Shown piece by piece: positions 60,829-64,000 of a stretch of DNA of 64,000 bases (position 1 is its first letter; each line of letters starts with the position of its first letter). The notes under the pieces were generated by a model. That model was given only the letters and a program-made list of their open reading frames with translations, was not told the origin of the DNA and did not search any database. The DNA comes from Bact-08 sp964533215 (GTDB lineage Bacteria > Bacteroidota > Bacteroidia > Bacteroidales > UBA932): positions 1 through 64,000 of the forward strand of contig CAZHLJ010000002.1 in the NCBI GenBank assembly GCA_964533215.1, read 5' to 3'. Position numbers and translations under genes: made by a program.

Positions 60829-62223
60829 TTAAAATTCAGCGTTTTTTGGCGATCTTGGGAAAGGAATGACATCGCGTATGTTAGCCATACCTGTAACGAA
60901 AAGGAGTAACCTTTCAAATCCAAGGCCAAATCCTGAGTGTGGGGCAGAACCAAACTTACGGGTATCTATATACCACCATAGAGATTCTGTGCCCATATCA
61001 AGCTCCTTTATCCTAGACTCAAGTTTTACCAAAGACTCCTCTCTTTGGGAACCTCCAATTATCTCTCCTATTTTTGGGAAGAGCACATCCATTGCCCTTA
61101 CAGTCTTTCCATCGTCATTCTGCTTCATGTAGAAAGCCTTGATATCTTTGGGATAGTCGGTCAGTATCACTGGTTTCTTAAAGTGTTTCTCTACCAGGTA
61201 TCTTTCATGCTCACTCTGAAGGTCTATTCCCCATGAAACAGGATATTCAAAATTCTGCCCTGATTTCATAAGAATTTCAACGCCATCAGTATAGCTAAGG
61301 CGTACAAATTCTGTATTCACAACGCCTTTAAGCCTTTCGATGAGCTCCTTGTCAAACATGTTGTTGAGGAAATTAAGGTCGTCAGCGCAATTATCCAAAG
61401 CATATTTAACCAAGTATTTGATAAATTCCTCGGCCATATCCATATTATCCTTTATCTCGCAGAAAGCCATCTCGGGCTCTATCATCCAGAATTCAGATAG
61501 ATGTCTTGGTGTGTTTGAGTTCTCTGCCCTGAAGGTAGGACCAAACGTGTAAATATCGCCAAGTGCAAGTGCGCCTAGCTCCCCTTCAAGCTGACCGCTT
61601 ACTGTAAGGTTTGTAGCCTTTCCAAAGAAATCTTCCTGATAGTTGATAGTTCCATCCGTATTTCTGGGAATGTTGTTAAGATCGAGAGTTGTAACCTGAA
61701 ACATTGCACCGGCTCCCTCTGCATCAGAAGCAGTGATAAGCGGTGTATGGAGATAGAAGAAACCTTTGTCATTGAAAAATTTGTGTATGGCAAAAGCCAT
61801 TGCGTGTCTGATACGCAGGACACAGCCGAATGTATTTGTCCTTGGACGCAGATGGCCTATTTCACGAAGGAACTCCATGCTGTGCCCCTTCTTTTGCAAA
61901 GGATAGGTTTCCGGATCTGCTGTACCATAAATCTGTAATTCATCTGCCTGAATCTCTACACTTTGTCCGCTACCTACAGAAGCAACCAAAGCACCCTTTA
62001 CGGCTAGACATGCACCAGTCGTAACACCTTTAAGTTGGTCTTCTGTAAAATTATTCATGTCAAAAACGATCTGAATGTTGTTTACTGTAGACCCATCGTT
62101 CAAAGCTACAAAGGCAATGTTTTTGTTTCCTCGCTTAGTTCTGACCCATCCCTTGACCAACACATCTATACCGGCCTCTTTTTTCAATAATTCGGATATT
62201 TTTACTCTTTTAGTGCTTTCCAT
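60829..62223 (-). CDS. asnS: Asparagine-tRNA ligase
   Basis: A 464-residue class II synthetase that charges tRNA-Asn. The N-terminal OB-fold anticodon-binding domain (about 1-115) includes VKGWVRTKRGNKNIAFVALNDG. The class II motifs are visible as FRAENSNTPRHLSEFWMIEPE (motif 2, about 228-248) and GFGLGFERLLLF (motif 3, about 437-448). It has the aspartate/asparagine-type core rather than the bacterial AspS insertion. It has its own promoter and leads udk. Confidence 0.97.
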   Translation of the reverse strand: MESTKRVKISELLKKEAGIDVLVKGWVRTKRGNKNIAFVALNDGSTVNNIQIVFDMNNFTEDQLKGVTTGACLAVKGALVASVGSGQSVEIQADELQIYGTADPETYPLQKKGHSMEFLREIGHLRPRTNTFGCVLRIRHAMAFAIHKFFNDKGFFYLHTPLITASDAEGAGAMFQVTTLDLNNIPRNTDGTINYQEDFFGKATNLTVSGQLEGELGALALGDIYTFGPTFRAENSNTPRHLSEFWMIEPEMAFCEIKDNMDMAEEFIKYLVKYALDNCADDLNFLNNMFDKELIERLKGVVNTEFVRLSYTDGVEILMKSGQNFEYPVSWGIDLQSEHERYLVEKHFKKPVILTDYPKDIKAFYMKQNDDGKTVRAMDVLFPKIGEIIGGSQREESLVKLESRIKELDMGTESLWWYIDTRKFGSAPHSGFGLGFERLLLFVTGMANIRDVIPFPRSPKNAEF

Positions 62224-62252
62224 TGTGTATTACAGATAATATTTAAACCCGA

Positions 62253-62282
62253 CAAAGTTACTTAAATGATAATAATTGACAA
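62253..62282 (-). promoter_or_regulatory. Promoter of asnS (TTG-19-TAACTTTG)
   Basis: On the - strand TTG (62282-62280) and TAACTTTG (62260-62253) are 19 bases apart, a good consensus match. The start site is expected near 62247, leaving about 24 bases before the ATG. Confidence 0.65.
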
Positions 62283-62294
62283 TAATAAAGTGCA

Positions 62295-63797
62295 CTATTC
62301 TGTCACGGATATAGGTTCAGAAGGTTCACTCTCGTTCCAGCAGTGGTCTATTGCTGTAATTATGTACTGATACCTGGCTCTCTTGCCGGAATTTCGCTTC
62401 AATGGAAACTTAGGTTCTGCCACAAGCTTTATAAGATATTTGCTTATGTCAGTATCCATCCGGACACCCTTAGGAAATTTGTAGACAGCAAAGAATCTGG
62501 CTTCCTGCATTTTGTTATTGCCACTATTGTGGCTCCATGTCAGCATCTTACCCTTTTTTGCAAGTCTCGAAACCTTAGCTGGAGCAATGCTGTCCAAATT
62601 GGTATATGCCGGTATCAAAGCAGGAAATTTCTGATATCTGTTTGTCAGGCTGTCAGTGAAGCCAAATGGGTTGCGGATTATGCTCCATCCTGGCCACCAG
62701 ATATTGCCGTCAACATTCGGAAGGTTTCTAACCATCTTCATTTTGGCTTCAAACTGAGTCTTGTCAGGATTGTCCACATCTTTCTCATTGAATGTATCGA
62801 TATTCTCTCCTATGTAGAGTTGTCCTTTGAAGTTGGCTTTGCTCCACCATTCAATAAGAGTTTTGAAATCTGCGGCGGAATGGCCTATCTTCCAGTAAAG
62901 CTGGGGAGCTATATAGTCTATCCATCCATTCTCTGCCCACATTGGTACATCAGCAAAAAGTTGCTCGTAATTTGAAAGTCCGTTAGTCTTGCTTCCGCTG
63001 CCGTCAGGAGTATCTTTCAAATTCCGGTGAATTCCAAATGGACTTATACCAAATCTTACCCAAGGCTTTATTGCCTTGATGGTATCGTTAAGTTCCTTAA
63101 TAAGTGTGGCTACGTTATTGCGGCGCCAGTCCGCCTTTTGCCAGTATTCAAACCCTTGGGACTTAGCGTACTTTACAAAAGAGGCATCATCGTGAAACTC
63201 TTCGAAAGCGACAGGGTAGGGATAGAAATAATCGTCAAAATGGATGGCATCCAGATCATATCTTGTAACCAGGTCGGCTATAACCTTGACAGTGTGAGAT
63301 ATTGACTCAGGCTCACCTGGATCGAAATAGAGTTGCTTTCCATATTTTTTGAAAATTTCAGGTTTTTTGAAATAAAGATGGTTGGGGTCAAGCTGCTCCT
63401 GATCGGATGAAGTCACCCTGTATGGGTTGCACCAGGCATGAAGTTCCATTCCTCTTTTGTGTGCCTCTTCAATCATGAATTTGAGCGGATCCCATAGAGG
63501 TTCCGGGGCTTTTCCCTGTTCTCCGGCAATAAACCGGCTCCATGGCTCGATTGAAGAGATATAAAAAGCATCCGCCTGAGGCCTTACCTGAAAAATCACA
63601 GCATTTATACCTGCCTTCTCAAAATCATCCAAGACCTGGATAAACATCTTTTTCAACGAGTCTGTGCTCATTGTCTTGAATTGCTGGTTGCCCACAGTAT
63701 GTATCCAGGCTCCCCTGAACTCCCTCTTTGGAGAGTCTTGCCCAAATGCAGCAATTGATAGAATTAGCGCCAATAAAACAGTGGTGAGATTTTTCAT
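62295..63797 (-). CDS. Family 10-like glycosyl hydrolase (GHL10/DUF187)
   Basis: A 500-residue secreted protein with a signal peptide ending near residue 19 (SIAAFGQ). The TIM-barrel domain (about 24-370) has the family opening KREFRGAWIHTVGNQQF, then HAWCNPYRVT, LDAIHFDDYFYPYP (with candidate acidic catalytic residues) and VRFGISPFGIHRN. A fibronectin-like C-terminal domain (about 400-500) follows. Related proteins bind or cleave peptidoglycan-type or other glycans; some act on cell-wall sugars, so the exact substrate is open. It lies 15 bases after an alkaline phosphatase gene on the same strand. Confidence 0.88.
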   Translation of the reverse strand: MKNLTTVLLALILSIAAFGQDSPKREFRGAWIHTVGNQQFKTMSTDSLKKMFIQVLDDFEKAGINAVIFQVRPQADAFYISSIEPWSRFIAGEQGKAPEPLWDPLKFMIEEAHKRGMELHAWCNPYRVTSSDQEQLDPNHLYFKKPEIFKKYGKQLYFDPGEPESISHTVKVIADLVTRYDLDAIHFDDYFYPYPVAFEEFHDDASFVKYAKSQGFEYWQKADWRRNNVATLIKELNDTIKAIKPWVRFGISPFGIHRNLKDTPDGSGSKTNGLSNYEQLFADVPMWAENGWIDYIAPQLYWKIGHSAADFKTLIEWWSKANFKGQLYIGENIDTFNEKDVDNPDKTQFEAKMKMVRNLPNVDGNIWWPGWSIIRNPFGFTDSLTNRYQKFPALIPAYTNLDSIAPAKVSRLAKKGKMLTWSHNSGNNKMQEARFFAVYKFPKGVRMDTDISKYLIKLVAEPKFPLKRNSGKRARYQYIITAIDHCWNESEPSEPISVTE

Positions 63798-63812
63798 AGC
63801 GAAGTTGATTTA

Positions 63813-64000
63813 TTAAAATTCAATATTCATTGATTTCATTATTTTTCTTGGTATCTCTGTGTTGTCCATTCTACCTGAGAAGTATGCTGACCCCGCTCCA
63901 ATGGAGAAGACCAGGACAGGATTCCCAAGATGAGAAGTTGTTGTCCATCCAATGTAGGCTTTTTCACTGAATTTCTGGTAGGCTTCAACCTCATTTTCGT
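63813..64000 (-). CDS. Alkaline phosphatase, C-terminal fragment (cut by window edge)
   Basis: The last 61 codons of a gene that enters from beyond the window; the stop is at 63813-63815. The fragment reads GWTTTSHLGNPVLVF then GAGSAYFSGRMDNTEIPRKI, which matches the C-terminal active-site histidine block and final helix region of PhoA/PhoB-type alkaline phosphatases (family pattern WTTxxHTGxPV). The enzyme releases phosphate from esters in the periplasm. It is upstream of, and probably co-transcribed with, the GH10-like gene. Confidence 0.82.
   Translation of the reverse strand, partial: ENEVEAYQKFSEKAYIGWTTTSHLGNPVLVFSIGAGSAYFSGRMDNTEIPRKIMKSMNIEF

Overview
The window reads as chromosomal DNA of a low-GC member of the Bacteroidota, most likely order Bacteroidales. 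The evidence is three loci built on SusC/TonB-type receptors with ECF sigma/FecR pairs, S46 and DUF4876/DUF4249/DUF4843/PKD-like surface proteins, and many sites matching the Bacteroidota promoter form TTTG-(17-20)-TAnnTTTG. A family resembling Odoribacteraceae is possible from the gene repertoire, but this is only a guess.

Positions 1-33300 are an accessory region for outer-membrane uptake. Locus A (124-13669, + strand) runs: ECF sigma factor, FecR anti-sigma, TonB receptor with an STN signalling domain, DUF4876 lipoprotein, DUF6850-like barrel, Calx-beta-like lipoprotein, metzincin protease, and an S46 dipeptidyl peptidase whose specificity residue predicts DPP11 (Asp/Glu) activity. It looks like a signal-responsive system for digesting proteins and importing a product. 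Locus B (13778-24692, - strand) runs: FecR, SusC with STN, SusD, DUF4843, PKD-like lipoprotein, and two TlpA-type thiol-disulfide proteins. It converges with locus A at a terminator. A single ECF sigma gene (24796) diverges from locus B and points into locus C (25399-31744, + strand): an unrecognised secreted protein, a TonB receptor, a DUF4249 lipoprotein and an MG2/plug-like protein. A porin and an acetyltransferase follow.

Positions 33300-64000 are mostly core genes: an RRM RNA-binding protein, a FemAB-type aminoacyltransferase, serC-serA-DUF1015, pyrB-pyrI, an orphan LuxC-like acyl-CoA reductase with miaA, a kdsD-agmatinase-nhaA-FKBP-DUF3127 run, recQ, a glutamine synthetase family gene, a six-gene envelope/lipid run (unknown anchored protein, DUF4834, MsbA-like ABC transporter, acyl-CoA ligase, dCMP deaminase, S41 protease), udk, asnS, a GH10-like hydrolase, and the 3' end of an alkaline phosphatase cut by the window edge.

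I saw no tRNA or rRNA gene, CRISPR array, insertion sequence, attachment site or origin. No stretch over 300 bases lacks a gene; the longest gaps are 33659-33846 (RRM gene leader and promoter) and 43580-43724 (terminator). All promoter calls are by eye from the consensus.
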